Positions 1 to 7,665 of a DNA stretch of 64,000 nt are shown here, in pieces (the stretch's first letter is position 1; each line of letters opens with the position of its first letter). Source of the stretch: Rhodoluna sp. (GTDB taxonomy: Bacteria; Actinomycetota; Actinomycetes; Actinomycetales; Microbacteriaceae). Location of the stretch: the NCBI RefSeq assembly GCF_024639375.1, contig NZ_JAHEIM010000001.1, forward strand, positions 80,856 to 144,855, in the 5' to 3' direction. A program made the translations under genes and the position numbers. The notes below the pieces were generated by a model. That model saw only the letters and a program-made list of their open reading frames with translations. It searched no databases and had not been told where the DNA came from.

Positions 1-698
1 GGGGTTCCAACTTCAACTGAGATCGACCCATCTTTGTCAGAGATTGTTCCAGCAGGAATGATGAAGCCGTTTACCTGCAGAGCGCTAGTGATTGATTGCT
101 GAGTTAGCCCGTTGGCAGTCATTAGAGAAGTGTTCAACTTGAGGTTCACGCGCTTTTCACGAATGCCCGAAATTGTCACATCGCGAACTCCGCTGATCTC
201 ACCAAAGAGTTGTGGTGCCACATCTTGAAGTGTTTGAGCGATTGATTCGTTGTCACCGTTGTTAGCCGAAACGCCTAGAGCAATAATCGGCACTGAATCG
301 AAGCTGCCTGAAAGAACATTTGGTGTTACATCTGCTGGCAACGCCGATTGAATAGAAGCCAACGCAGCTGCCAAGGTTTCTTTAACTTTGGATGTTGCAG
401 TGCCGTAGTCATACTCAACGCGAACGATCGAGATGTTGCTCTGCGAGGTTGAAGTGGTATTGACGATGCCGTCGGTTTGGCGCACCGCATCTTCGATTAC
501 CTGGCTGACCTGCTTGTCGATCACCTCAGGCGAGGCACCTGGGTATGCGGTGACAATTGCCGCCTGTGGCACTTCAAACGAGGGGATGAGTTCTTGCTTG
601 AGCGACCCCAAGGAAATGAATCCGAAGATTGCAACGATGATAGTGATTAGGGCAACCACAGAACGGTTGGCAACACTCAATTTGGCAAGACTAAACAA
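1..698 (-). CDS. RND-family efflux transporter, N-terminal part (gene runs off the window)
   Basis: Read from the reverse complement; no stop is reached before the window edge, so about 232 N-terminal residues are seen. The protein opens with FSLAKLSVANRSVVAL, one hydrophobic segment (about residues 12-32), then a periplasmic porter-like region with ELIPSFEVPQ and TAYPGASPEVID, typical of AcrB/MMPL-type resistance-nodulation-division pumps. It would be a proton-driven exporter in the membrane; the substrate cannot be told. There is no ATG; I chose the TTG at 698 because GAAAGG lies six bases upstream. An in-frame TTG at about 725 is possible but has no ribosome site. Family call is firm, specificity unknown. 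Confidence 0.8.
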   Translation of the reverse strand, partial: MFSLAKLSVANRSVVALITIIVAIFGFISLGSLKQELIPSFEVPQAAIVTAYPGASPEVIDKQVSQVIEDAVRQTDGIVNTTSTSQSNISIVRVEYDYGTATSKVKETLAAALASIQSALPADVTPNVLSGSFDSVPIIALGVSANNGDNESIAQTLQDVAPQLFGEISGVRDVTISGIREKRVNLKLNTSLMTANGLTQQSITSALQVNGFIIPAGTISDKDGSISVEVGT

Positions 699-763
699 AG
701 CAGACCTTTCAACGGAATACCTCAAGGCTAACCGCCATAAACCGAAAGTAATTCCAATCGCAG

Positions 764-769
764 TAGCAT
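764..769 (+). promoter_or_regulatory. -10 element TAGCAT of a leaderless yjdM message
   Basis: TAGCAT ends exactly six bases before the ATG at 776 and no Shine-Dalgarno sequence is present. This is the spacing expected when transcription starts at the A of the ATG. No convincing -35 is visible. Confidence 0.5.
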
Positions 770-775
770 TTAGTA

Positions 776-1126
776 ATGTCTGAGAACCTGCCTCCGTGCC
801 CTAAATGCCAGTCTTTTTATACCTATGAAATGGGTTCGCTCTTGGTTTGCCCAGAGTGTGCAAATGAGTGGCAGCCCGAGGCCGAAGAGGCTGAACCGGT
901 TGCCGCAGAGGTCAAGGATTCGGTTGGCAACGTATTAGCCGATGGCGACACCGTGACGATCGTTAAAGACCTCAAAGTCAAAGGAAGCTCGACCTCAGTA
1001 AAGGTTGGCACCAAAGTGCGCAACATTCGGTTAATTAGTCCTGTGGATGGGCACGACATCGACGCAAAAGTCGATGGATTCGGCTCGATGTATCTAAAGT
1101 CGAGCATTGTGAAAAAGGTTATTTAA
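776..1126 (+). CDS. yjdM: YjdM/PhnA family zinc-ribbon protein
   Basis: A 116-residue protein with an N-terminal zinc ribbon (CPKC at about 8-11 and CPEC at about 25-28) followed by the small PhnA/YjdM beta domain (DGDTVTIVKDLKVKG, then a C-terminal FGSMYLKSSIVKK). The family was historically named for alkylphosphonate use, but its biochemical role is unsettled. No other phosphonate gene is nearby, so no pathway should be inferred. Its last 8 bp overlap the convergent SDR gene. Expression is probably leaderless (TAGCAT six bases before the ATG). Confidence 0.88.
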   Translation: MSENLPPCPKCQSFYTYEMGSLLVCPECANEWQPEAEEAEPVAAEVKDSVGNVLADGDTVTIVKDLKVKGSSTSVKVGTKVRNIRLISPVDGHDIDAKVDGFGSMYLKSSIVKKVI

Positions 1127-1922
1127 GCAGCGAAGCCATCTGCTTGTAAATCAGGTTCGCAGCAAAGATTGGGTTTAGTCGGCTCAGGCGATCCATCAAC
1201 TTGGCGTCTGAGCCAATGCAAATGCGTGGCACATTGTGTTCGATGGCATCAACCATTGCACGAGCGGCAACCGGCGCCGGAGTGGTCTTCATTTTTGAGC
1301 TCTCAGCTGCATCTGCAGGCATGTCCATGCCCGAGTTAGTTGCAATGTTGGTTGCGATTGCGCCAGGGAAAACTACGGTGACGCCGACATTGGTTCCCAG
1401 AAGTTCTGAGCGCAGACCTTCAGTGAACAACTTGACGGCTGCCTTTGAAGCTCCATAGACGCTCTGACCAGGAACCGGAGCGTAGGCGCCCATCGATGAA
1501 ACGTTGAGAATGTGGGCCTCAGGCTGGGCAAGTAGGCCTGGCAAGAACGCCTTAACCATAAGAAGTGGGCCGGTGAAGTTAACGTTCATTACTCGGGCGG
1601 CAGCCTCAAGGCTTAGCTCATTAACTTTCACAAACGGCTGGATGATTCCGGCGTTATTGATGATTGCGTCGATGTGGGCACCCATGCGCTCACCAATTTC
1701 TCGCGGCAGGTTGGCAACGTGAGCAGCATCGGTGATGTCAACCACGAAAGTCTCAACTCGACCGCCAAGAGCGTCAGCCAGAGCCTTGGTTTCGGCAAGG
1801 GTCTCGGCACGCATGTCGATTGCAGCAACTTGAGCGCCGCGCTTAATCAGTTCAAGGGTTAATTCGCGACCCATTCCGCTGCCGGCACCAGTGACTACAA
1901 CAACTTTTCCTTGAACCTTCAT
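1119..1922 (-). CDS. Short-chain dehydrogenase/reductase (SDR)
   Basis: Classical SDR of 267 residues. The cofactor motif TGAGSGMG is at 11-18, NNAG at 89-92, the catalytic Ser at about 142-143 and Tyr156-x3-Lys160 in YGASK, so all catalytic positions are intact. D36 after the second beta strand suggests NAD(H) rather than NADP(H), by family rule. The substrate is unknown; the closest general type is the FabG-like or acyl/steroid SDR group. The ATG is preceded by GAGGGGG at good spacing. Divergent from tRNA-Arg and 3'-overlapping yjdM by 8 bp. Confidence 0.88.
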   Translation of the reverse strand: MKVQGKVVVVTGAGSGMGRELTLELIKRGAQVAAIDMRAETLAETKALADALGGRVETFVVDITDAAHVANLPREIGERMGAHIDAIINNAGIIQPFVKVNELSLEAAARVMNVNFTGPLLMVKAFLPGLLAQPEAHILNVSSMGAYAPVPGQSVYGASKAAVKLFTEGLRSELLGTNVGVTVVFPGAIATNIATNSGMDMPADAAESSKMKTTPAPVAARAMVDAIEHNVPRICIGSDAKLMDRLSRLNPIFAANLIYKQMASLLK

Positions 1923-2034
1923 TTTGCCCCCTCGAATAATGGCTAGATATCTTCATAGTATGCCCGTTTCGGAGAAATTCGCTAAGAGCAGCGGGTGACC
2001 AGAAAGTAAACTAATCCTTGGCTCTTTAGGCCAT

Positions 2035-2107
2035 GCCCTCGTAGCTCAGTGGATAGAGCAAGAGCCTTCTAATCTCTTGGTCGCAGGTTCGATTCCTGCC
2101 GAGGGCG
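2035..2107 (+). tRNA. tRNA-Arg (anticodon TCT)
   Basis: A 73-nt cloverleaf: acceptor GCCCTCG pairs with CGAGGGC, D arm GCTC/GAGC, anticodon loop CTTCTAA giving TCT (reads AGA), T arm GCAGG-TTCGATT-CCTGC, discriminator G. The 3' CCA is not encoded. The lowest anticodon-stem pair is imperfect (C opposite T). Confidence 0.93.
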
Positions 2108-2144
2108 CACGCTTGCGCGAAATGCTAAAAGTTAGGCAATTGCA

Positions 2145-2771
2145 GTGATTATTGATGTTTGGTCTGATGTGGTTTGCCCTTGGTGTTTCATTGGCAAACG
2201 CCGTCTAGAGAAGGCAGTGGCGTCGTTGCCCGATGGCACTCAGGTTGAAATTCGCCACCGCGCATTTCAGCTGCAGCCAGACATCCAGGGCGTGGTGTCA
2301 ACTACCGAGCACCTAGCGAGCAAATATCGCCTGGACAGCGAAGCCGTTGCCCGCATGCAGGCCAACGTATGTTCAATCGCCGATGGTGAAGGCCTTTGCT
2401 ACGACCTTGAAAACACTTTGTCTGGCAACACTAGGGATGCTCACCGCTTGCTGTTGTGGGCACAATCACAAGGCAGGCACGCCCAGCTGCTGGAGGCCAT
2501 GTATTCGGCCTATTTTGAAAAATCTGAGGCCCTGTTCAGTCACGAAGATTTGATTGCAGTAGCAACTCGAGCTGGTTTCAACAAAGACACAATCGAGGCC
2601 GTGCTCAATTCAAATGATTTTGACGGCCAGGTGACCGAAGATCAGCAACTCGCGTCGAACCTTGGAGCAACTGGTGTGCCATTCTTCGTAATCGACATGA
2701 AGGTCGGAATTTCTGGAGCACAACCGCAGGAAGTTTTCAATAACGCACTTGCTCAGGCGCTGTCGAACTAA
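2145..2771 (+). CDS. FrnE-like DsbA-family thiol oxidoreductase
   Basis: 208 residues of the DsbA/FrnE type (thioredoxin fold with helical insertion). The active site is CPWC at 11-14 and the cis-Pro is in TGVPFFVID (about 175-183). There is no signal peptide, so it should act in the cytoplasm as a disulfide isomerase/oxidoreductase; some relatives are called 2-hydroxychromene-2-carboxylate isomerase. The GTG start at 2145 lies just behind tRNA-Arg. TAGGCA six bases upstream resembles the leaderless -10 pattern but lacks the final T. Ends 3 bp from convergent terC. Confidence 0.87.
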   Translation: MIIDVWSDVVCPWCFIGKRRLEKAVASLPDGTQVEIRHRAFQLQPDIQGVVSTTEHLASKYRLDSEAVARMQANVCSIADGEGLCYDLENTLSGNTRDAHRLLLWAQSQGRHAQLLEAMYSAYFEKSEALFSHEDLIAVATRAGFNKDTIEAVLNSNDFDGQVTEDQQLASNLGATGVPFFVIDMKVGISGAQPQEVFNNALAQALSN

Positions 2772-2774
2772 AAC

Positions 2775-3758
2775 TTATCTTTTAGCGAGATCGCGACGCA
2801 CCTTGATGATGCTGGCAATTGCTGAAACTGCAATCGACGCAACGATGACAATCAACGAAGTGTTTGTTGAAATCTCTGGTGCCCACTCGATGTGCGCACC
2901 GCCGTTAATAAATGGCAGCTCATTCACGTGCATGGCATGCGCAACCAGCTTGACTCCAATAAACGCCAGGATAAACGCGATGCCGTACTTGAGGTATTCC
3001 AGGGAGTCGAGCAAGCCGCCCAACAAAAAGTAAAGCTGCCGCAGGCCCATCATGGCGAAGATGTTTGCAGTGAACACAATGAATGGGTCAGTGGTGATTC
3101 CAAAGATTGCCGGAATAGAGTCGAAGGCAAACATCACGTCGGTCAATGCAATGGCAACAAACACAACAAGCATTGGAGTGAACATCTTTTTTCCGTTGTG
3201 AACAGTGCGAATTTTGGCACCGTCATATTCCGGCGAGAACTTGATGCGCTTGCGCAAAGTTGAAATCAACTTGCTTTCAGTTTCTTCATCGTCGTCGTGA
3301 CCGCGGAAGGCCTGGTGGTAGGCGGTGTAGATCAAGAAGGCGCCGAATAGATAGAAGATGGCGCTGAAGCTTTCGATCAAGGCTGCTCCGGCAAGAATAA
3401 AAATGCCTCGCAGAATCAAGGCCATGATTATGCCGACCATCAAAACTTCTTGCTGGTATTTCTTTGCAACATTGAAGCGATTCATGATGATGACGAAAAC
3501 AAATAGGTTGTCGAGGCTCAAGCTGTATTCCGTTAGCCAGCCCGCATAAAACTGCGATGAAGCTTCGGCGTTTCCTATCCAAAGAATAATCAGACCGAAG
3601 ATGACTGCCAGCAGTGCATAGAAAACCACGAAAACAGTCGACTCTTTAGCGCTAGGGATGTGAGGGCGCTTAAATATGAGCAAAATGTCGGCGGCAAGAA
3701 TTGCGAGCAGAACGGCAAATGCGCCGATTTCGAAGGCCAGAGGCAGGTCTAGATGCAT
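2775..3758 (-). CDS. TerC/Alx family integral membrane protein
   Basis: 327 residues with about nine membrane segments. The family hallmarks are the acidic intramembrane stretches SLSLDNLFVFVIIMNRF (about 79-95) and ALTDVMFAFDSIPAIFG (about 208-224). TerC/Alx proteins are linked to metal (Mn2+) export and to membrane-protein metalation during secretion; the name tellurium resistance is historical. A charged loop DDDEETES sits between the two halves. Start ATG 3758 follows TAAACT by six bases, so a leaderless message is likely. Divergent from ald. Confidence 0.9.
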   Translation of the reverse strand: MHLDLPLAFEIGAFAVLLAILAADILLIFKRPHIPSAKESTVFVVFYALLAVIFGLIILWIGNAEASSQFYAGWLTEYSLSLDNLFVFVIIMNRFNVAKKYQQEVLMVGIIMALILRGIFILAGAALIESFSAIFYLFGAFLIYTAYHQAFRGHDDDEETESKLISTLRKRIKFSPEYDGAKIRTVHNGKKMFTPMLVVFVAIALTDVMFAFDSIPAIFGITTDPFIVFTANIFAMMGLRQLYFLLGGLLDSLEYLKYGIAFILAFIGVKLVAHAMHVNELPFINGGAHIEWAPEISTNTSLIVIVASIAVSAIASIIKVRRDLAKR

Positions 3759-3764
3759 TTATTA

Positions 3765-3770
3765 AGTTTA
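3765..3770 (-). promoter_or_regulatory. -10 element TAAACT for terC
   Basis: On the minus strand TAAACT is followed by TAATAA and then the terC ATG: exactly six bases, with no ribosome site in between. Fits a leaderless start. Confidence 0.5.
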
Positions 3771-3853
3771 CGAGCAAAGCAGGTTAACTTGGGTGAGTTG
3801 CTGGCAGATTGGTGGCAGGATGAAATTGAGTGAGCCTCACAAGGGAGTTTCAA

Positions 3854-4954
3854 ATGCGTATCGCAGTGCCAACCGAAGTGAAAAATAATGAATACCGGGT
3901 GGCCATTACACCCGCTGGCGTGCACGAACTGGTTCGGCACGGTCACGAGGTGTTTATTCAAGCCGGCGCTGGGCTGGGCTCAAGTTACAGTGATGTCGAT
4001 TATCTGAACCAGGGCGCCAAGATCGTTGCCACTGCGGATGACGCTTGGGCCGCCGGCGACTTAGTTCTCAAGGTCAAGGAGCCACTAGCCAGCGAGTACC
4101 CGCTGCTTCACCGCGGGCAGATTCTGTTCACCTATTTGCACCTGGCCGCATCCAAGGCCTGCACCGATGCCCTGATTAGTTCGGGCGTCACGGCTATCGC
4201 CTATGAAACTGTGCAATTGCCAAACCGGAGTTTGCCGCTACTTCAGCCGATGAGCGAAGTGGCTGGTCGCCTTTCAACCCAAATCGGCGCCTACCAACTT
4301 ATGAAGAACGAAGGCGGTCGAGGCGTGCTGATGGGTGGAGTGCCTGGTTCGGCCAAAGCCAAGGTAGTTGTGATTGGTGGTGGTGTTGCCGGTGAGAACG
4401 CGGCAGCAATGGCTCTCGGGTTGCACGCAGATGTAACCGTGATCGATGTGTCTTTGACAAAGCTTCGTGAACTAGATGCTCGATTCAATGGGGCAGTGCG
4501 CACCCGCGTATCTACTGCCTACGAAATTGCTGAACAACTTCGCGATGCCGACCTGGTTATTGGCTCAGTGCTCATCCCGGGTGAAAAGGCGCCAAAGCTG
4601 GTCACCGATGCAATGGTGCAAACCATGAAGCCAGGTTCGGTTTTGGTTGACATCGCAATCGATCAGGGTGGCTGCTTCGAGAATTCAAAGCCAACCACGC
4701 ACGATGACCCAACCTTCAAGGTTCACAACAGCACCTATTACTGCGTGGCAAATATGCCGGGTGCGGTGCCAGTGACTTCAACAAGTGCACTTACCAATGC
4801 CACGCTGCCATACGTGTTAAAAATTGCAGACCTCGGATGGCGTGTCGCGTGTGAACAAGACTCGGCTTTGGCCGCCGGTTTAAATGTTCACGAGGGAAAG
4901 ATTTATCACGCGGGAGTTGCGCACGCGTTTGGCCTTCAACTTACCGAGTTTTAA
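3854..4954 (+). CDS. ald: Alanine dehydrogenase
   Basis: NAD-dependent conversion of L-alanine to pyruvate and ammonium (and the reverse). 366 residues, the usual family length. It opens MRIAVPTEVKNNEYRVAI, has the substrate-site region GAGLGSSYSD (about 45-54), and the Rossmann motif GGGVAGENAA near 170-180. Near the C-terminus is ANMPGAVPVTSTSALTNAT, a strong Ald signature. I placed the start at ATG 3854 rather than an upstream GTG because AAGGGAG stands seven bases before it. Convergent with trxA downstream. Confidence 0.95.
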   Translation: MRIAVPTEVKNNEYRVAITPAGVHELVRHGHEVFIQAGAGLGSSYSDVDYLNQGAKIVATADDAWAAGDLVLKVKEPLASEYPLLHRGQILFTYLHLAASKACTDALISSGVTAIAYETVQLPNRSLPLLQPMSEVAGRLSTQIGAYQLMKNEGGRGVLMGGVPGSAKAKVVVIGGGVAGENAAAMALGLHADVTVIDVSLTKLRELDARFNGAVRTRVSTAYEIAEQLRDADLVIGSVLIPGEKAPKLVTDAMVQTMKPGSVLVDIAIDQGGCFENSKPTTHDDPTFKVHNSTYYCVANMPGAVPVTSTSALTNATLPYVLKIADLGWRVACEQDSALAAGLNVHEGKIYHAGVAHAFGLQLTEF

Positions 4955-4973
4955 CTCGCAGGTTTTTAGAGAG

Positions 4974-5366
4974 TTAGTTGGCCGGCTCTGAAAGGTCGCC
5001 AATTTCGGCATCTTGTTTTTCAATCTCGGCACGAATTTCGTTCATGTCAAGATCGCGCACAGCGGCGATAAGTTCTTCTAGGCCAGCACCTGGCAATGCG
5101 CCTGGGCGGTTGTAAAGCAAGATGCCATCGCGAAAGACCATCAGAGTAGGAATTGAGCTGATGCCCGCTTCACCGGCTAGTTGCTTTTCAGCTTCGGTGT
5201 CTACCTTGCCAAAGGTGATGTCTGGGTGCTTGGTCGAAGCCTCTTCAAAGATTGGCGAGAACTGACGGCAAGGGCCACACCACTCTGCCCAAAAATCAAC
5301 AATGGTGATGCCTTCTTTAACAACGGTGTCGCCAAAAGTTTCAGCGCCTAGTTCAATGCTTGCCAT
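4974..5366 (-). CDS. trxA: Thioredoxin
   Basis: 130 residues with the canonical WCGPC (Cys30, Cys33) and the cis-Pro loop SSIPTLMVF. Cytoplasmic disulfide reductase, fed by thioredoxin reductase. Its C-terminus carries an acidic extension of about 25 residues (EIRAEIEKQDAEIGDLSE), which makes it longer than the usual 105-110. It starts two bases after the stop of the aldo/keto reductase on the same strand, so the two are translationally coupled. MsrA, whose recycling normally uses thioredoxin, is divergently transcribed from the same promoter block. Confidence 0.95.
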   Translation of the reverse strand: MASIELGAETFGDTVVKEGITIVDFWAEWCGPCRQFSPIFEEASTKHPDITFGKVDTEAEKQLAGEAGISSIPTLMVFRDGILLYNRPGALPGAGLEELIAAVRDLDMNEIRAEIEKQDAEIGDLSEPAN

Positions 5367-5368
5367 CT

Positions 5369-6373
5369 TTAAAGTCCTAATCCTTGAATTGCATGTTCAT
5401 CGATTTGCTTCAGTTCTTGAAGCGTCAAACTAGGTGAACTAATTGCGGCCAGGTTTTGTTCCAGCTGCTGCACAGAACTTACTCCCACCAGTGCCGAAGC
5501 CACGGTTGGCTGGCGAAGCACCCACTTCAAAGCCAGTTGGCTCAGGCTTTGGCCACGACCCTTGGCAATTTCATTTAGCGCTCGGGCGTGAGTTAGGTAG
5601 TCAGCGCTGATTCTTTCGCTCTTTAGGTAGTGCTCTTGAGCTGCCCTGGAGCCTTTGGGGGCGAATCCCGATAAGTAGCGGTCTGAAAGTAATCCCTGCG
5701 CCAATGGTGAAAAGACAATCGCGCCCACGCCTTCGACGCCAAGGGTGTCGAAAAGTGCGGTCTCTGGGGTGCGATCGAACATTGAGTAGCGCGGCTGGTG
5801 AATCAGCAGGGGCACGCCCATTGAATCGAGGATTGCCTTTGCCTCGCGAGTCTGGGCAGCGTCATAGCTTGAAATGCCCACATAAAGCGCACGACCAGAT
5901 TGCACTGCGGTTGCAAGTGCACCCATGGTTTCTTCAAGGGGAGTGTTCGGGTCAAAGCGGTGTGAATAAAAGATGTCAACGTAGTCGAGCTGCATGCGCT
6001 TGAGGCTTTGGTCAAGCGATGCCAAAAGATATTTGCGTGAACCCCACTCGCCATAAGGTCCTGGCCACATGTCATAACCGGCTTTGCTCGAAATGATTAA
6101 TTCATCGCGATATTTGGCGAAGTCCTTTTTCATGTGCTTGCCAAAGTTTGCTTCGGCCGAACCAAAGGGAGTGCCGTAATTATTTGCCAAATCAAAGTGA
6201 GTGATGCCAAGGTCGAATGCACGACGCAAGATTGTGCGCTGGCTCGAGAGGCTGGTGGTGTTGCCAAAGTTATGCCAGAGGCCCAGTGAGATTTCTGGAA
6301 GTTGCAAGCCACTCTTGCCCACGCGGCGGTATGGCAACTGCTGGTAGCGGTCTTCTTGTGCTTGATAACTCAT
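5369..6373 (-). CDS. Aldo/keto reductase (YghZ/MgrA type)
   Basis: 334-residue NADPH-dependent aldo/keto reductase. It has YRRVGKSGLQLPEISLGLW at the start, the catalytic Asp/Tyr in FDLANNYG, the Lys in SSKAGYDMWPG and the His in YSHRFDPNTPL. The GPYGEWGSRKYLLASLDQSL stretch is typical of the YghZ/L-glyceraldehyde-3-phosphate reductase subgroup, so methylglyoxal or small aldehyde reduction is likely. The message appears leaderless: TAGGCT lies six bases before the ATG and overlaps the divergent msrA -10. First gene of an AKR-trxA operon. Confidence 0.9.
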   Translation of the reverse strand: MSYQAQEDRYQQLPYRRVGKSGLQLPEISLGLWHNFGNTTSLSSQRTILRRAFDLGITHFDLANNYGTPFGSAEANFGKHMKKDFAKYRDELIISSKAGYDMWPGPYGEWGSRKYLLASLDQSLKRMQLDYVDIFYSHRFDPNTPLEETMGALATAVQSGRALYVGISSYDAAQTREAKAILDSMGVPLLIHQPRYSMFDRTPETALFDTLGVEGVGAIVFSPLAQGLLSDRYLSGFAPKGSRAAQEHYLKSERISADYLTHARALNEIAKGRGQSLSQLALKWVLRQPTVASALVGVSSVQQLEQNLAAISSPSLTLQELKQIDEHAIQGLGL

Positions 6374-6379
6374 GCGTCA

Positions 6380-6389
6380 AGCCTAGGCT
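6380..6389. promoter_or_regulatory. Palindromic shared -10 (AGCCTAGGCT) for divergent AKR and msrA
   Basis: A perfect 10-bp palindrome contains TAGGCT on both strands. Each hexamer ends six bases before a start codon (ATG 6373 minus, ATG 6396 plus), so the 22-bp intergenic region holds two overlapping -10 boxes and two leaderless starts. For msrA a good -35 TTGATA lies 16 bp upstream (6362-6367), inside the AKR gene; the AKR -35 is not clear. Confidence 0.65.
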
Positions 6390-6395
6390 AGAGCC

Positions 6396-6917
6396 ATGAT
6401 GAGTTTCGTTTTGGGTGGCGGTTGCTTTTGGTGTCTCGATAGTTGCTACACGCAATTTAAGGGTGTTCAAGATGCGGTGGTTGGCTACATGGGTGGCTCA
6501 ATTGCAAACCCCGGATACGAGGCTGTGTGTGGTGGTAATACCGGCCACGCCGAAGTGGTCAAAGTGATTTTTGATGAGTCGGTTATTCCGGCGGATGTGA
6601 TTCTCGATTTGTTCTTCACCATGCATGACCCAACCCAGTTGAACCGACAGGGCCATGACGTTGGCACTCAATATCGCTCTGTGATGTTTTATGCCGATGA
6701 TTCGCAGAAGCAAATGTTCGAGGCTGCTATTTCTCGTGCTGCCGAGCTTTGGGATGGCGAAATCGTGACTGAGCTGTCACCGGCAACTGAATTTTGGGTA
6801 GGCGAGGAGTATCACCAAGATTTCTTCGACAAGAATCCAAATCAGGGATACTGCAACGCAGTGGTCGCGCCAAAGATGGCCAAGACCCGCGCTGTGTTCA
6901 CAAATTTCTTGAAGTAG
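6396..6917 (+). CDS. msrA: Peptide-methionine (S)-S-oxide reductase MsrA
   Basis: Reduces the S epimer of methionine sulfoxide in proteins and as free amino acid, using thioredoxin. 173 residues; catalytic Cys10 in GGGCFWC, downstream GGNTGHAEVV and HDPTQLNRQGHDVGTQYRS, and a C-terminal Cys in NQGYCNAV as likely resolving residue. The protein begins almost at the catalytic motif (MMSFVLGGG), so it has no N-terminal extension. ATG 6396 fits the leaderless spacing; ATG 6399 is the alternative. Confidence 0.96.
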   Translation: MMSFVLGGGCFWCLDSCYTQFKGVQDAVVGYMGGSIANPGYEAVCGGNTGHAEVVKVIFDESVIPADVILDLFFTMHDPTQLNRQGHDVGTQYRSVMFYADDSQKQMFEAAISRAAELWDGEIVTELSPATEFWVGEEYHQDFFDKNPNQGYCNAVVAPKMAKTRAVFTNFLK

Positions 6918-7022
6918 TTATCCACAAATTTCTAACTCGCCGGTTTCGCACCGGCTCAAATTGTCAAACTCAAATCACTCCATCTGGCAGCAGCCAAATG
7001 GCAAATTTGAGAAAGGCAATTC

Positions 7023-7454
7023 ATGTCAGAAACTCTTTCGGTCACCGGCTTGGTGGCCACAACACCACGTCACCTGGTTACTCAAGATGGCCTGCCAATC
7101 ACATCGTTTCGATTGGCTTCTTCGCAGCGCCGCTTCGACCGCAATCAAAACAAGTGGGTTGATGGCGAGACCAACTGGTTCACGGTCACAGCGTTTCGCC
7201 AACTAGCAATCAATGCAGCCGGTTCGGTTTCTAAAGGCGATCGCATTGTGACCACTGGCAAATTGCGCGTTCGCGACTGGGATAACGGGGAGCGCGCGGG
7301 CACCTCGGTTGAAATTGAAGCGGATTCACTTGGCCACGATCTAACCTGGGGCAGTTCTGTGTTTACTCGCACGGTCTTGGTTCGAGAAGCTGAACCCGAA
7401 GACGAACCAGCTGAGGCAGAGCCAGAGCGCGAATTGGCCGGCGCCAAGAAATAA
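7023..7454 (+). CDS. ssb: Short single-stranded DNA-binding protein (SSB-like)
   Basis: 143 residues with one OB fold: SVTGLVATTPRHL, then TSFRLASSQRRFD, WFTVTAFRQLA and KGDRIVTTGKLRVRDW. The acidic tail ends in ELAGAKK and lacks the DDDIPF-type tip that canonical SSB uses to recruit partners. It therefore looks like a secondary SSB rather than the replication SSB encoded with rpsF. AGAAAGG six bases ahead of the ATG is a good ribosome site. Downstream lies a highly structured spacer before the ABC-F gene. Confidence 0.85.
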   Translation: MSETLSVTGLVATTPRHLVTQDGLPITSFRLASSQRRFDRNQNKWVDGETNWFTVTAFRQLAINAAGSVSKGDRIVTTGKLRVRDWDNGERAGTSVEIEADSLGHDLTWGSSVFTRTVLVREAEPEDEPAEAEPERELAGAKK

Positions 7455-7480
7455 GACCACTGGGTCTTAGAGCGCTCACC

Positions 7481-7626
7481 CCTCGAACAATCTAAGGCTC
7501 AGTTAGCCTCGCCATCGAGGCAAGCACCCTCAATCGTCTAAGTCAGCATTCATGGCCCACTGCGGGCCAATATTGGTCGGGTAAAGTTATACCCATAGCT
7601 GACTAAGCGACTGAGGGTGCTTTTTC
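7481..7626 (+). ncRNA. Structured RNA / possible attenuator between ssb and the ABC-F gene
   Basis: Visible pairings: CCTCGA (7481-7486) with TCGAGG (7515-7520), enclosing a GGCT/AGCC hairpin. Then an 11-bp perfect helix, 7522-7532 with 7612-7622, continues imperfectly through 7541-7547 with 7598-7604. That helix encloses two hairpins, TGGCCC/GGGCCA (7553-7558/7564-7569) and GGGTA/TACCC (7579-7583/7590-7594), making a three-way junction. The outer helix ends directly in TTTTT (7621-7625), as in an intrinsic terminator. It could be an elaborate ssb terminator, a small RNA, or an attenuator for the ABC-F gene 40 bases downstream. I recognise no known RNA family (no SRP, tmRNA or 6S signature). 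Confidence 0.6.
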
Positions 7627-7665
7627 TATTCGGCTAGCAAACCAACCGAAAGTGATTGATTTTTC

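Noticed and set aside
6918..6926. TTATCCACA, a perfect DnaA box, just after msrA
   Set aside because: A single copy at a gene end with no AT-rich region, no dnaA/dnaN nearby and no cluster of boxes; not an origin.
6937..6954. GCCGGT/ACCGGC stem-loop between msrA and ssb
   Set aside because: No T tract on either strand follows, so I could not support a terminator.
7452..7469. TAAGACC/GGTCTTA hairpin at the ssb stop
   Set aside because: Seven-pair stem without a T tract; may be part of the structured region but is too weak to call separately.
7552..7584. 10-codon ORF inside the structured RNA as a leader peptide
   Set aside because: No ribosome site and such short ORFs arise by chance; mentioned only as a possibility in the finding.
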